Of a stretch of DNA of 64,000 bases, positions 37,129 to 46,359 are shown piece by piece (position 1 is the first letter of the stretch; every line of letters starts with the position of its first letter). The stretch covers positions 1 to 64,000 of the forward strand of contig NZ_JABEYA020000008.1 of NCBI RefSeq assembly GCF_013074385.2, in the 5' to 3' direction. Under the pieces are notes generated by a model. That model saw only the letters and a program-made list of their open reading frames with translations. It did not search any database and was not told the DNA's origin. Made by a program: the position numbers and the translations under genes. This DNA is from Vibrio ostreicida. Lineage in GTDB: Bacteria; Pseudomonadota; Gammaproteobacteria; Enterobacterales; Vibrionaceae.

Positions 37129-38310
37129 TTAAGACACCTTCATTATTGCATTGGCAACCAGTGGAATGTCTTTTTCAGTTAAGCCCGCGATATTAATCCG
37201 ACCATCTCCAACACCATAAATGCCATATTGTTCACGGAGTTGCATCATTTGGTCCTGCGTAAAGCCTAGCACAGTAAACATACCTTTGTGGCTTTCAATG
37301 AAATCGAAATATGAAGTTTTGTGGGTATCTCGAAACTCGTTGCACAGGGCACGGCGAAGATTAACCAAGCGCTGTTGCATTTCTTGCAGCTCTTGTTTCC
37401 AAATCTCAGTGAGTGTTTTATCTTGCAAAACAGTACGAACCAACGCCGCACCATGATCTGGCGGCATGGTATAAGTGGCACGGGCTAGCGTCAGTAATTT
37501 TCCTTTGGCATTACTGACATCATGGAGGGATTTCCCCACAACAATCGCGGCGCCTGTTCGCTCACGATACAAGCCAAAGTTCTTCGAACAAGACGTTGTG
37601 ATCAACATTTCATCAATGTTGTCAGCCATGTAGCGCAAGCCCTTGGCATCTTCCTCCAAACCATCGCCAAACCCCTGATAGGCAATATCGACAAAAGGCG
37701 TGAAGCCATTTTTTTGCGCAAGAGCCGTAATCTCCTGCCACGCTGAAAAGTCGATATCGGCTCCAGTGGGGTTGTGACAACAGCCATGAAGTAGGACAAC
37801 GTCCTGAGGCCCTGCATGAGAGAGTTCATCCAACATGCGTGCAGTATCAACCTGTTTGCTTTCAGGGTTAAAGTAGCTGTATTGCTGTACCTTAAGGCCC
37901 GCAGCTTCCATCACCGGACGATGATTTACATAACTCGGATTAGAGATCCATATCCGTGTTTCGGGTTGGGCTATCTTGATTAAATCCCCTAACATACGAA
38001 GGGCACCACTTGCCCCTGGAGTCTGGATAGCCGCGACTCTATCCATCGCAGAGGTACCTGAAAGAAGAAGGTCAACCATACTTTGGTTAAACGCCTCACA
38101 CCCTGCTAAGCCCACGTAAGCTTTCGTCTTCTGAGTGCTAACAACAATATCTTGCGCCTTTGCGATCGCCTTCATCACAGGCGTCTCGCCTGCGCTGTTT
38201 TTATACACACCGATGCCCAAGTCAACTTTGTCCGTGCGCTCATCATTTCGATAAGCCACTGAAAGAGAAAGAATAGGATCGAGTGTTGGTGTTGGTAAAT
38301 GAGAAAGCAT
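37129..38310 (-). CDS. Class I amino acid aminotransferase (AspC/TyrB type)
   Basis: About 393 residues with the aspartate/aromatic aminotransferase layout: LDPILSLSVAYRNDERTDKV at the N-terminus, GVYKNSAGETPVMKA, LHGCCHNPTGAD (about 186-197), and the PLP-lysine motif TTSCSKNFGLYRERTGA (about 250-266). It interconverts amino acids and 2-oxoacids with glutamate/2-oxoglutarate. Start 38310 (MLSHLPTP) aligns best with family N-termini, but ATG 38319 is also possible, with AAAGGG near both. AspC and TyrB specificity cannot be separated by eye. Confidence 0.9.
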   Translation of the reverse strand: MLSHLPTPTLDPILSLSVAYRNDERTDKVDLGIGVYKNSAGETPVMKAIAKAQDIVVSTQKTKAYVGLAGCEAFNQSMVDLLLSGTSAMDRVAAIQTPGASGALRMLGDLIKIAQPETRIWISNPSYVNHRPVMEAAGLKVQQYSYFNPESKQVDTARMLDELSHAGPQDVVLLHGCCHNPTGADIDFSAWQEITALAQKNGFTPFVDIAYQGFGDGLEEDAKGLRYMADNIDEMLITTSCSKNFGLYRERTGAAIVVGKSLHDVSNAKGKLLTLARATYTMPPDHGAALVRTVLQDKTLTEIWKQELQEMQQRLVNLRRALCNEFRDTHKTSYFDFIESHKGMFTVLGFTQDQMMQLREQYGIYGVGDGRINIAGLTEKDIPLVANAIMKVS

Positions 38311-38425
38311 GAAAGTCATAACCCTTTGAAATCCAAGTAACAGCGTATAACTTATCATTTAATCGAACTATGCAAAAATAATATTTTAACCTTCAAAGAT
38401 ATTGCAGGATAAACCTTCATTTCGT

Positions 38426-38935
38426 TCACACTTTTACCACGGTGTCGATCGTCGATAGCCATGTGTCAGAACGCCCAATTCTGTGTATTGTTTGGTTAGT
38501 GCTTCCTCGCCATTTCAACGACGGATCATACAAGGCCTCAACAAATTTCCCGTCAATTAGCACATCGATTAACTCCAGAATCTGACGTTGAGCTGGGTTC
38601 AGTTCTGTCAGGGTATAACCAGTCCACATCCAAATGTCTTTTTCAGGGCACGCCTCTTTCACTCTAACCACAAGTTTATATATGCTCGCAATATTTGCAG
38701 GGTGAAGCGGGTCGCCGCCAGAAAGTGATAATCCTCGCCTCTTAATGCGGGTACTCTTGAGGTCTGCAATTATCTGGTCTTCCATTGCTTGGGTAAATGG
38801 ATGCCCTGAGTTAGGATTTAGCGTTGACTTGTTGTAGCAGCCTCGGCAATGGTGTTCGCACCCTGCAACAAACAGAGTGCAACGTGTACCCTCACCATTT
38901 ACAACGTCAACGTGCTGATATTTATGGTAGTTCAT
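38426..38935 (-). CDS. nrdG: Anaerobic ribonucleotide reductase activating protein
   Basis: A 169-residue radical SAM enzyme with the NrdG cluster motif CEHHCRGC (CxxxCxxC, about 26-33), SLSGGDPLHP (about 71-80) and IDVLIDGKFV. It installs the glycyl radical on NrdD using SAM and a 4Fe-4S cluster. It lies six bases after nrdD on the same strand, in the standard nrdDG operon. Confidence 0.96.
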   Translation of the reverse strand: MNYHKYQHVDVVNGEGTRCTLFVAGCEHHCRGCYNKSTLNPNSGHPFTQAMEDQIIADLKSTRIKRRGLSLSGGDPLHPANIASIYKLVVRVKEACPEKDIWMWTGYTLTELNPAQRQILELIDVLIDGKFVEALYDPSLKWRGSTNQTIHRIGRSDTWLSTIDTVVKV

Positions 38936-38941
38936 TAGTCT

Positions 38942-40867
38942 CTACAGGTGTTTCACACGCCGAATGACTTCTTCTTGCTTACCAGCGTTAAATGGCCGTG
39001 CGTCAGGAGACCCCAAATATCCACAAACACGTCGTGTAACAGAGACCTTTTTAGGATCATGGCTGCCACATTTCGGACACGTGAAACCTTTGCTCAAACA
39101 CTCAAACTCACCCTTAAAGCCACACTCATAGCACTCATCAATGGGAGTGTTAGTGCCGTAGTAAGGAACTCGGTCGTAGCTGTAGTCCCATACATTCTCT
39201 AGCGCTTCAATATTGCGTTGCATATTGGGGAACTCGCCATAACAGATGAAGCCACCACTTGCTAGCTCAGGATATGGCATCTCGAAATCGATCTTGTCGT
39301 AGGGATTCACGTTCTTTTGCACATCAAGGTGGAAGCTGTTCGTGTAATAACCTTTGTCCGTAATCCCATCCAGCACACCAAACGCTTTGGTATCTAGTGA
39401 GCAGAATCGTGTACACAAGTTTTCAGAAGGCGTGCTGTACAAGCTGTAGCCCCAACCACTTTGCTCTTTCCAGCCATCGACTTTGCTTTTCAGGAACCTA
39501 ACGATCTCAATCGCTTTCTGGCGCAGACATTCATTATCGAAAATGTGCTCACCTTTAGCATAGAGTGCGTTGATAGTCTCGTGAATACCTATGTAGCCCA
39601 TCGAGACTGACGCTCGGCCATTTTTGAAGAGCTCTAGCGCGTCATCATCTGGGTTCAGGCGAATACCTAGGGCGCCTTCTGTATAGAGAATCGGTGCCAC
39701 ACGAGCTTTCACACCACGAAGTCGCTCAATACGTGTCTCTAGTGCACGGCGAACAAGCTCAGTACGCTCTTCCAAGATTTCGTAAAACGTCGCCTCATCA
39801 CCCTCTGCCTCAATAGCAATACGCGGCAAGTTAAGGCTCACGACGCCCAGGTTGCTGCGTCCTTCATGAACGTCATGGCCATCCTCATCGGTGTAACGAC
39901 CTAAAAAGCTACGACAACCCATAGGCGCCTTAAACGAGCCTGTGACTTCTACAACTTTATCGTAGTTAAGAATGTCTGGATACATGCGTTTCGAGGCACA
40001 TTCAAGGGCGAGTTCCTTGATGTCGTAGTTTGGATCGTCTTTCTTAAGGTTAACGCCATCTTTGAGAGTAAATAGCAACTTAGGGAAAACCGCTGTCTTG
40101 TGGTGTTTACCCAATCCCCGAATTCTATTGATAAAAATAGACTTCTGAATGAGTTTAGATTCCCAACTTGTACCGAGACCAAAGTTAACACTTAAGAAAG
40201 GAGTCTGGCCATTACTTGAGAATAGCGTGTTAATCTCGTACTCGAGGGATTGGAATGCATCGTGGACTTCCTTTTCGATAAGTTTACGTGCATACGCCTC
40301 AGGATTTGGTACATCCCACTCCTTTGCCCTAGCTAGGTGTTTTTCATGACTTACCGTGACATAAGGCGCGAGTGCCTCATCCAAACGGTTTAATGTTGTG
40401 CCACCGTAGGTGTGGCTAGCGACTTGCGCTACGATTTGGGCGGTCACCGCGGTTGCCGTTTGTATTGACTTCGGTGTATCAATCTCCGCGTTACCTATCC
40501 TGAAACCATGAGTCAACATGTTCTCTAGATCGACAATCATGCAGTTGAACATCGGGAAGAATGGAGAGTAATCTAAATCATGGTAATGAATTTCACCATT
40601 CTCATGTGCTTCAACGATGTCACTTGGCAGCATATGGCGCTTAGCGTAGTGTTTGGAAACAGTCCCAGCAAGGAGATCGCGCTGAGTAGGGATCACTCGC
40701 CCATCTTTGTTTGCATTCTCTTGGATAAGTTCAACATTGCTCTCTTCAAACAACCCTTGGATCGCTCTGTTCAACTCACTGAAATCTTCACGAGCGATAT
40801 CTCGCTTGTGATCACTATCACTGCAAAACAGTGCTTGCCGGCCATCACCTTTGACGATTGGTTTCAC
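38942..40867 (-). CDS. nrdD: Anaerobic ribonucleoside-triphosphate reductase lacking the ATP-cone
   Basis: 641 residues, about 70 shorter than E. coli NrdD (712). The start (MKPIVKGDG) resembles the first residues of an ATP-cone but jumps directly to HKRDIARED, which in E. coli follows the cone at about residue 86. The cone is therefore missing by an in-frame deletion. The catalytic core is otherwise complete: active-site Cys region FKAPMGCRSFLGRY, zinc site CYECG and CPKCG, and glycyl-radical motif RRVCGYLGSPDARPF. It reduces NTPs to dNTPs without oxygen. GTG start with AGGGG upstream. Without the cone, dATP inhibition of overall activity would be lost (inference). Confidence 0.93.
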   Translation of the reverse strand: MKPIVKGDGRQALFCSDSDHKRDIAREDFSELNRAIQGLFEESNVELIQENANKDGRVIPTQRDLLAGTVSKHYAKRHMLPSDIVEAHENGEIHYHDLDYSPFFPMFNCMIVDLENMLTHGFRIGNAEIDTPKSIQTATAVTAQIVAQVASHTYGGTTLNRLDEALAPYVTVSHEKHLARAKEWDVPNPEAYARKLIEKEVHDAFQSLEYEINTLFSSNGQTPFLSVNFGLGTSWESKLIQKSIFINRIRGLGKHHKTAVFPKLLFTLKDGVNLKKDDPNYDIKELALECASKRMYPDILNYDKVVEVTGSFKAPMGCRSFLGRYTDEDGHDVHEGRSNLGVVSLNLPRIAIEAEGDEATFYEILEERTELVRRALETRIERLRGVKARVAPILYTEGALGIRLNPDDDALELFKNGRASVSMGYIGIHETINALYAKGEHIFDNECLRQKAIEIVRFLKSKVDGWKEQSGWGYSLYSTPSENLCTRFCSLDTKAFGVLDGITDKGYYTNSFHLDVQKNVNPYDKIDFEMPYPELASGGFICYGEFPNMQRNIEALENVWDYSYDRVPYYGTNTPIDECYECGFKGEFECLSKGFTCPKCGSHDPKKVSVTRRVCGYLGSPDARPFNAGKQEEVIRRVKHL

Positions 40868-40958
40868 TTTATCCCCTTTTTGATTTCAATATGGACCTAC
40901 ACCAGCCAAAAACACATTATGTAGTTGAAAATATATCAGGTAGCACAATATATGGATT

Positions 40959-41001
40959 AAAGTACACCCAGCTGACTTAAGTGCGTATTGATTTCGATCA
41001 A
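40959..41001 (-). promoter_or_regulatory. FNR box and -10 element of nrdDG
   Basis: TTGATTTCGATCAA (40988-41001) is a perfect FNR consensus (TTGAT-N4-ATCAA). On the minus strand a TACTTT -10-like box (40959-40964) lies with its centre 33 bases downstream, which matches a class II FNR-activated promoter centred at -41.5. Transcription would start near 40952 and leave a leader of about 85 bases before the nrdD start. Confidence 0.8.
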
Positions 41002-41423
41002 CAAATTTGAGGTCGTGTCTGCAATTTCACCACTCATGAAAGTGGGTTACCGAACAAAGAAGGCGTAAGAATTTGTCTACTGATCCATGCTGATACTAAG
41101 ACCACAAGCGTGACAAGAATGGCACCGGTCGAGTTTAAGTATTGATTCACTTTGGTTAGACAATAATGACTGAGGAACGGTAATCGCCAGCAATTATCTC
41201 TTATTCATAGAGTCTTGAATTTTGATGTGATGTTTTAATCAACATACCGTCGAACTATTACTGTAAACTTTAATTTTATCATTTATAAACCCATCATTAG
41301 AAATATAATAAAATACAAAACAATAGTTCGGAAAATCATAAACGTTAGACTTTTATTCTTAGTTTAAATTATTTCATCATCAATTGTAGAACGAGTTTTC
41401 ATCACTCACTATAAAGGAAAGAA

Positions 41424-41519
41424 ATGACATTCATGTTATTTTCATTTCCTCAGTGTTTACTTTATTTGTTGAACCATGAAGCAAGATCTAATCGACTAAA
41501 AACTATGCATTGCATTTGA
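41424..41519 (+). CDS. Possible 31-residue small ORF
   Basis: ATG 41424 follows TAAAGGAAAG at good distance and opens a 31-residue frame, hydrophobic in its first half (MTFMLFSFPQCLLYLLNHE) and basic after that. It ends 52 bases before the propeptide-like gene. It could be a small membrane peptide or a leader peptide. Homology cannot be judged, and an inverted repeat covers its start. Confidence 0.3.
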   Translation: MTFMLFSFPQCLLYLLNHEARSNRLKTMHCI

Positions 41520-41571
41520 TAACAGTTAGTTATATTTTGTATCGAAGCATTAACATTCGATGAAGTAAAAA

Positions 41572-41823
41572 ATGAGACTTGCGATCTGCCTGATGACACT
41601 TTTGGCAAGTGCGACGCTTGCTAGCACTCCTCCTGATGATGAAAAGCTGATTCAATTGTTAGTCGAGCGCGGTATTATTTGTGAGAATCAAAGCTATCAA
41701 GATGAGCAGACATCCCTCCAGATATACTTATCGAATCGATTCAGTAAAACCAAGGCTAAAACCAGCAAAGAAATTAAAGATAATCCGAGTAAGAAAGCGT
41801 GTATTGCAGCATCTTCAGATTAA
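41572..41823 (+). CDS. Small exported protein resembling the PrtV propeptide
   Basis: Eighty-three residues with a signal peptide (about 1-17, ending TLA). The mature part (about 65 residues) starts PPDDEKLIQLLVERGIICEN, which resembles the start of the mature PrtV-like protein encoded next (NEEKIIEMLVRKGTLEQN). The similarity continues through Q-x-x-L-x-x-YL to a basic tail. No protease domain follows. Two Cys (about 36 and 74) could form a disulfide. It lies 113 bases upstream of the protease gene on the same strand. A role as a free intramolecular-chaperone or inhibitor homologue of the protease is plausible but inferred; it might also be the relic of a truncated duplicate. Confidence 0.65.
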   Translation: MRLAICLMTLLASATLASTPPDDEKLIQLLVERGIICENQSYQDEQTSLQIYLSNRFSKTKAKTSKEIKDNPSKKACIAASSD

Positions 41824-41936
41824 ATCAATGATATTGCTTCAAGGAAGAGAAATCTTGCTCGGGATATAGTTGTTCACGCAACGTTATACCCACTTTATTA
41901 AGTGGAAGTTGGCAATCAAAATAATAAGGAAATAAT

Positions 41937-44693
41937 ATGATTCCTATGAAAAAAACACTGCTAGCAACAGCAGTGATGACCTTCTTTAGTGTCAGCGGGC
42001 ACGCCAAAACACCCATTGATTTAGGTGTGATGAATGAAGAAAAAATTATCGAGATGCTGGTTCGAAAAGGCACTCTTGAACAAAATGCATCAGTGACCGA
42101 ACAGCAAGTCGCACTTGACCGCTATCTGAACACAAAGCTAAACAACGGCTTTAAAGGTGATGCCCAGTTTGGTAAAAAAGCGCTCGAGCAAAGAGCCAAG
42201 ATCCTTAAGTCCATTGAGGTCAATAAAGGTCACCATAAAGCCCATGCGTTCGCTTTCGATTTATCACAAAAGCGCACAGATAAAGTCTTGGCGCTACTGG
42301 TTGATTTTCCTGATCTCCCATGGAATGAAAACAGGCTCACTTCTGAGCATACAGAAATGCTGTATGAAAACTACCCACCAGAGCATTATCAAAATCTCCT
42401 CTTTTCCGGTTCTGGCTACACAGGGCCTAACGGAGAAAACCTGATATCAATGCGCCAGTATTATGAGAGTGAATCAGGTAATAGCTATAGCGTCGCTGGT
42501 CAAGCCGCGGGCTGGTACAGAGCTTCAAAAAATGCGTCTTTCTATGGTGGTAATTCAGCCGATACCGATAATGACATGAACGCTCAGGAACTGGTTCGTG
42601 AAGCTCTTAATCAACTTGCACAAGACCCCAGTATCAACCTAGCCGACTATGATATCGAAGATCGCTATGACTACGATGGTGATGGAAATTTTCGTGAACC
42701 TGATGGTGTCATTGATCACCTGATGGTGTTCCACCCCTCTGTGGGTGAAGAAGCCGGTGGTGGTGTCTTAGGTGATGATGCCATTTGGTCGCATCGCTAT
42801 AATCTAGGTCAGTATCATGCCTTGGAAGGCACGACAAGCACCGTACCTGGTCGCTTTGATGGTAAATATGCCGCCTTTGATTACACCATTCAACCCATTG
42901 ATGCAGCGGCGGGCGTTTGTGCTCATGAATATGGCCATGATCTTGGGCTTCCCGATGAATACGATACCCAGTACACAGGTAAAGGTGAGCCCGTTTCGTA
43001 TTGGTCTATCATGTCTTCGGGCAGTTGGGCAGGCAAAATCGGTGGCACACAACCTACTGCTTTCAGTTCATGGGCCAAACAGTTCTTACAAGAGTCGATC
43101 GGCGGTAAATGGATCAGTAACCAAACCATCTCACTTGATGACTTAACAACCCAAGGCACAGAAATTACTCTGCACCAAACAATCGACAACGATAAGCCAA
43201 ACATGGTGCGTGTTGATTTGCCCATCAAGCGTACAGAAGGGCATAAACCGTTCGAAGGCACTTACAGTTTCCATTCAGGAAAAGGAGACGACCTCAAAAA
43301 TACGATGTCCCGCCAGATAACCTTGCCTCAAGGCACTCAGGTGAACCTTGTCTTCAAAGCTTGGTATCAAATCGAAAAAGACTATGATTTTGCCCGTGTA
43401 CTCATCAATGGGCAAGCCATTGCGGGCACAATTACCACCATGGACGATCCTAATAAGACCGGTTTAGTTCCCGCGATTTCAGGTGAATCAACAGGTTGGG
43501 TTGACGCGGAATTTGATCTCTCACCATGGGCTGGGCAAAGCGTAACGCTGAGTTTCGATTATGTCACTGACGGTGGCTTAGCCATGGAAGGTCTGCATGT
43601 CGATAACCTCTCGGTTGTTGCCGATGGCACGACAACATTGATAGACAACGCAGAGGGCAGCACCGAATTTACTTTCAATGGTTTCCGCCTCAATGATGGT
43701 TTTAACCAATCAGAGCACTACTATTTGCTTCAATGGCGAAGCCACAATGATGTCGATGAAGGTCTAAACAACATTAAGCGCTTTGGCCAAATGATGTCGT
43801 TTGACCCTGGCTTGATTGTTTGGTACGTCGATGATTCTCACACTGATAACTGGGTAGGCAAGCACCCAGGTGAAGGCTGGCTTGGTGTGGTCGATGCGGA
43901 TCAAAATGCCATGATCTGGGCTGATTCGAAAGAGGCGGCACAGACTCGCTATCAGGTTCGTGATGCGGCATTCTCACTTAACGATCAACAAGCCATGAAA
44001 TTGGAAAACAAAGACGGTGACATACTTGAAGATGTGAGCCTCATCGGCAACGCTTATTTTGCCGACAATCAAGATTACTCGAACCCACAAGCCGCAGACG
44101 CTGGCCGTCTTCTTACCGAACATGGCGTTCAAATAGAAGTCATTAATCAAAGTAGTGATAATACCTACGGTGTTATCAAGGTATCAAAGGCTGAGGCTCC
44201 AAATCAATTGCCAGTCGCCGCTTTTACTTTGTCAACAGATGGACTTAACGTTGCGGCGAAAAACACAAGTTCTGACAGTGATGGGACTATCGTCAGCTAT
44301 CTTTGGGACTTTGGTAATGGCCAATCCAGTACCGATGAAGCACCTAAGTGGAGCTACCTGAATGACGGAAGCTACACCGTATCTTTGACAGTCACCGACG
44401 ACCAAGGCGATCAGCACACCGCTTCCGAAAACATTGTGGTTGAAGCTGACAATATTTTACCAACCGTCTCGGCAAACTACATTCACCTAGGTCGCTGGGT
44501 CACGATGTGGTCAACCAGCTCTGATGAAGATGGCAGAATCGTTGATACGGAATGGGTATTACCCAACGGGAAGATCAAACGTGGCCGCATGTTTACTTCC
44601 ATTTTCCCAAGTTACGGAAAACACGAAGTTAAACTTACCGTTATGGACAGCAATGGTGATAAAGCCACCAGCATGATTAGTGTTGATTTATAA
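41937..44693 (+). CDS. prtV: M6 family metalloprotease PrtV/InhA with PKD domains
   Basis: 918 residues, the same length as Vibrio cholerae PrtV as I recall it. A signal peptide (about 1-24) is followed by a propeptide (about 28-105), a catalytic M6 domain (about 105-415) with the zinc motif CAHEYGHDLGLPDEYD near residue 329, a long middle region with MAM/jelly-roll character, and two PKD-like domains near 750-918 (SYLWDFGNGQSS is typical). M6 proteases degrade host proteins and are activated by propeptide removal. The start follows AAGGA at six bases. A strong terminator follows. Confidence 0.93.
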   Translation: MIPMKKTLLATAVMTFFSVSGHAKTPIDLGVMNEEKIIEMLVRKGTLEQNASVTEQQVALDRYLNTKLNNGFKGDAQFGKKALEQRAKILKSIEVNKGHHKAHAFAFDLSQKRTDKVLALLVDFPDLPWNENRLTSEHTEMLYENYPPEHYQNLLFSGSGYTGPNGENLISMRQYYESESGNSYSVAGQAAGWYRASKNASFYGGNSADTDNDMNAQELVREALNQLAQDPSINLADYDIEDRYDYDGDGNFREPDGVIDHLMVFHPSVGEEAGGGVLGDDAIWSHRYNLGQYHALEGTTSTVPGRFDGKYAAFDYTIQPIDAAAGVCAHEYGHDLGLPDEYDTQYTGKGEPVSYWSIMSSGSWAGKIGGTQPTAFSSWAKQFLQESIGGKWISNQTISLDDLTTQGTEITLHQTIDNDKPNMVRVDLPIKRTEGHKPFEGTYSFHSGKGDDLKNTMSRQITLPQGTQVNLVFKAWYQIEKDYDFARVLINGQAIAGTITTMDDPNKTGLVPAISGESTGWVDAEFDLSPWAGQSVTLSFDYVTDGGLAMEGLHVDNLSVVADGTTTLIDNAEGSTEFTFNGFRLNDGFNQSEHYYLLQWRSHNDVDEGLNNIKRFGQMMSFDPGLIVWYVDDSHTDNWVGKHPGEGWLGVVDADQNAMIWADSKEAAQTRYQVRDAAFSLNDQQAMKLENKDGDILEDVSLIGNAYFADNQDYSNPQAADAGRLLTEHGVQIEVINQSSDNTYGVIKVSKAEAPNQLPVAAFTLSTDGLNVAAKNTSSDSDGTIVSYLWDFGNGQSSTDEAPKWSYLNDGSYTVSLTVTDDQGDQHTASENIVVEADNILPTVSANYIHLGRWVTMWSTSSDEDGRIVDTEWVLPNGKIKRGRMFTSIFPSYGKHEVKLTVMDSNGDKATSMISVDL

Positions 44694-45033
44694 CGACCTT
44701 CCTTAACGACTCAGACGGAGTCTAAGCAGAGCGCAACAGAGGTTGCGCTCTTTTTTTTGTCCCCTAAAAACCCACCTAGCTCACCGTTTTATACCGAGAC
44801 TGTTAGGTTATTCCAAACCCGCCCAAAGTCAAAACCCACAGGAAACCGATTGCTATGGTTGCATATCAATCAATTCGAACAACATTCAACCTTAATGATT
44901 AAGTGATCAATAATGTGTAAAGTTTGATTCTCATCCACTATCGGAGCATTTATTCACGGATTATTTTGACTGTGGCACGCGAACTGTGTCATCAAAGATG
45001 AGTAAATGCTCTACAGTCAAGAGGAAGTGAATA
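44694..45033. other. Spacer between prtV and tlh
   Basis: After the prtV terminator, about 275 bases contain no gene and presumably the tlh promoter. I did not find a convincing sigma-70 pair or known operator. Confidence 0.5.
44729..44758 (+). terminator. Rho-independent terminator of prtV
   Basis: Nine-pair stem GAGCGCAAC / GTTGCGCTC, loop AGAG, followed by eight T residues; 35 bases after the prtV stop. Confidence 0.93.
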
Positions 45034-46278
45034 ATGATAAAGATCAGATTATTTTTTGCTGGCTTAATAATGATGGTCCCTGCTTTAATACAAGCAGCCC
45101 CATTAAACATACAGGGCGTAAGCGCGAGCAACACTTCTCAAGTTCAGGCAAACCAAACCTATACCTATGTCCGATGCTGGTACAGACCGGCTCACAATCA
45201 CGATGATCCTTCCACTGATTGGGAATGGGCAAAAGACGAGCATGGTGACAACTACACCATAGAAGGCTATTGGTGGTCGTCAGTTTCATTCAAGAATATG
45301 TTTTTTACTCAAACGAGCCAAAACGAAATCGAACAACGATGCATAGATACTTTAGGTGTCACTCACGCCTCAGCGGATATTCTTTATTATGCTTCGGATA
45401 ACCGATTTTCGTACAACCACAGTATCTGGACGAACGACATGTCTCCTAATGCGAAGATCAACCGTATTATCGCGTTTGGTGACAGCTTGTCTGATACAGG
45501 AAACTTGTACAACGGCTCTCAATGGGTATTCCCTAACCGAGATTCATGGTTTTTGGGGCACTTTTCCAATGGATTAGTTTGGACAGAATACCTAGCCAAG
45601 AGTAAAGAGGTCCCACTGTATAATTGGTCCGTAGGCGGTGCTGCAGGCACCAATCAATACGTCGCGTTAACCGGAATATACGATCAGGTCACCTCTTTCC
45701 TAACCTATATGAAGATGGCCAAGCACTATAATCCGGACAACAGCTTAATCACATTGGAGTTCGGTTTAAATGACTTCATGAATTACCAACGAGAGGTTGC
45801 AGACGTCAAGGCCGACCTTAGCAGTGCCCTCATTCGACTGACCGAAACCGGTACCCGAAATATACTGTTATTCACGTTACCCGATGCCACTAAAGCCCCT
45901 CAATTCAAATACACAACACCTGAGACAGTGGCCACGGTTAGACAAAAAATTATTGATTTTAATGCCTTTATCGCCGAGCAAGCACTGCTGTATCAAGATA
46001 AAGGACTCAATGTTGTTCTCTACGATGCCCATGATACTTTTGAAAAAATCACCACTCATCCGCAGCAGCATGGTTTCGAGAACTCAACCGAGCCTTGTTT
46101 GAATATCAACAGAAATTCATCCATGGACTATCTCTATCGCCATGATCTTACGGATGATTGTGCCTATCACGGATCAGACAAATACGTGTTTTGGGGCGTA
46201 ACTCACCCCACCACCGCGACGCATCAATACATCGCTGACCACATTATTCAAACCAAACTGGGTCAATTCAATTTTTAA
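45034..46278 (+). CDS. tlh: Thermolabile hemolysin-type GDSL phospholipase
   Basis: 414 residues: a signal peptide (about 1-20, ending IQA), an N-terminal domain of about 125 residues, and an SGNH/GDSL hydrolase domain. The catalytic Ser is in FGDSLSDTGNLYNG (about 149-162), block II/III features are GGAAGTNQY and EFGLNDFMNY, and the Asp/His pair is in WGVTHPTTATH (about 388-398). This matches Vibrio TLH/lecithinase (phospholipase A2/lysophospholipase). It acts outside the cell on phospholipids. The start at 45034 follows AGAGGAAG. Its place beside prtV matches secreted-virulence gene clusters of Vibrio. Confidence 0.93.
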   Translation: MIKIRLFFAGLIMMVPALIQAAPLNIQGVSASNTSQVQANQTYTYVRCWYRPAHNHDDPSTDWEWAKDEHGDNYTIEGYWWSSVSFKNMFFTQTSQNEIEQRCIDTLGVTHASADILYYASDNRFSYNHSIWTNDMSPNAKINRIIAFGDSLSDTGNLYNGSQWVFPNRDSWFLGHFSNGLVWTEYLAKSKEVPLYNWSVGGAAGTNQYVALTGIYDQVTSFLTYMKMAKHYNPDNSLITLEFGLNDFMNYQREVADVKADLSSALIRLTETGTRNILLFTLPDATKAPQFKYTTPETVATVRQKIIDFNAFIAEQALLYQDKGLNVVLYDAHDTFEKITTHPQQHGFENSTEPCLNINRNSSMDYLYRHDLTDDCAYHGSDKYVFWGVTHPTTATHQYIADHIIQTKLGQFNF

Positions 46279-46283
46279 CAACG

Positions 46284-46310
46284 CGGTGAGGCCAGCAGCT
46301 GGCCTCACCG
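46284..46310 (+). terminator. Long hairpin downstream of tlh
   Basis: A perfect twelve-pair stem (CGGTGAGGCCAG / CTGGCCTCACCG) with a three-base loop, six bases after the tlh stop. No T-run follows, so it may act as a 3' stabilising element or as a bidirectional terminator facing the racemase-like gene. Confidence 0.6.
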
Positions 46311-46359
46311 ATCAATGACAGCTTCTTGATGGCCTTCAACCACCGACGTTCGCGGGTGA

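Larger units (their letters stand above)
40868..41571. other. Intergenic region between nrdD and the propeptide-like gene
   Basis: About 700 AT-rich bases. The left part holds the FNR promoter. An imperfect inverted repeat lies at 41416-41449 (GGAAA...TTTCC arms), overlapping a small ORF with a good ribosome site at 41424. Otherwise nothing recognised. Confidence 0.5.
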
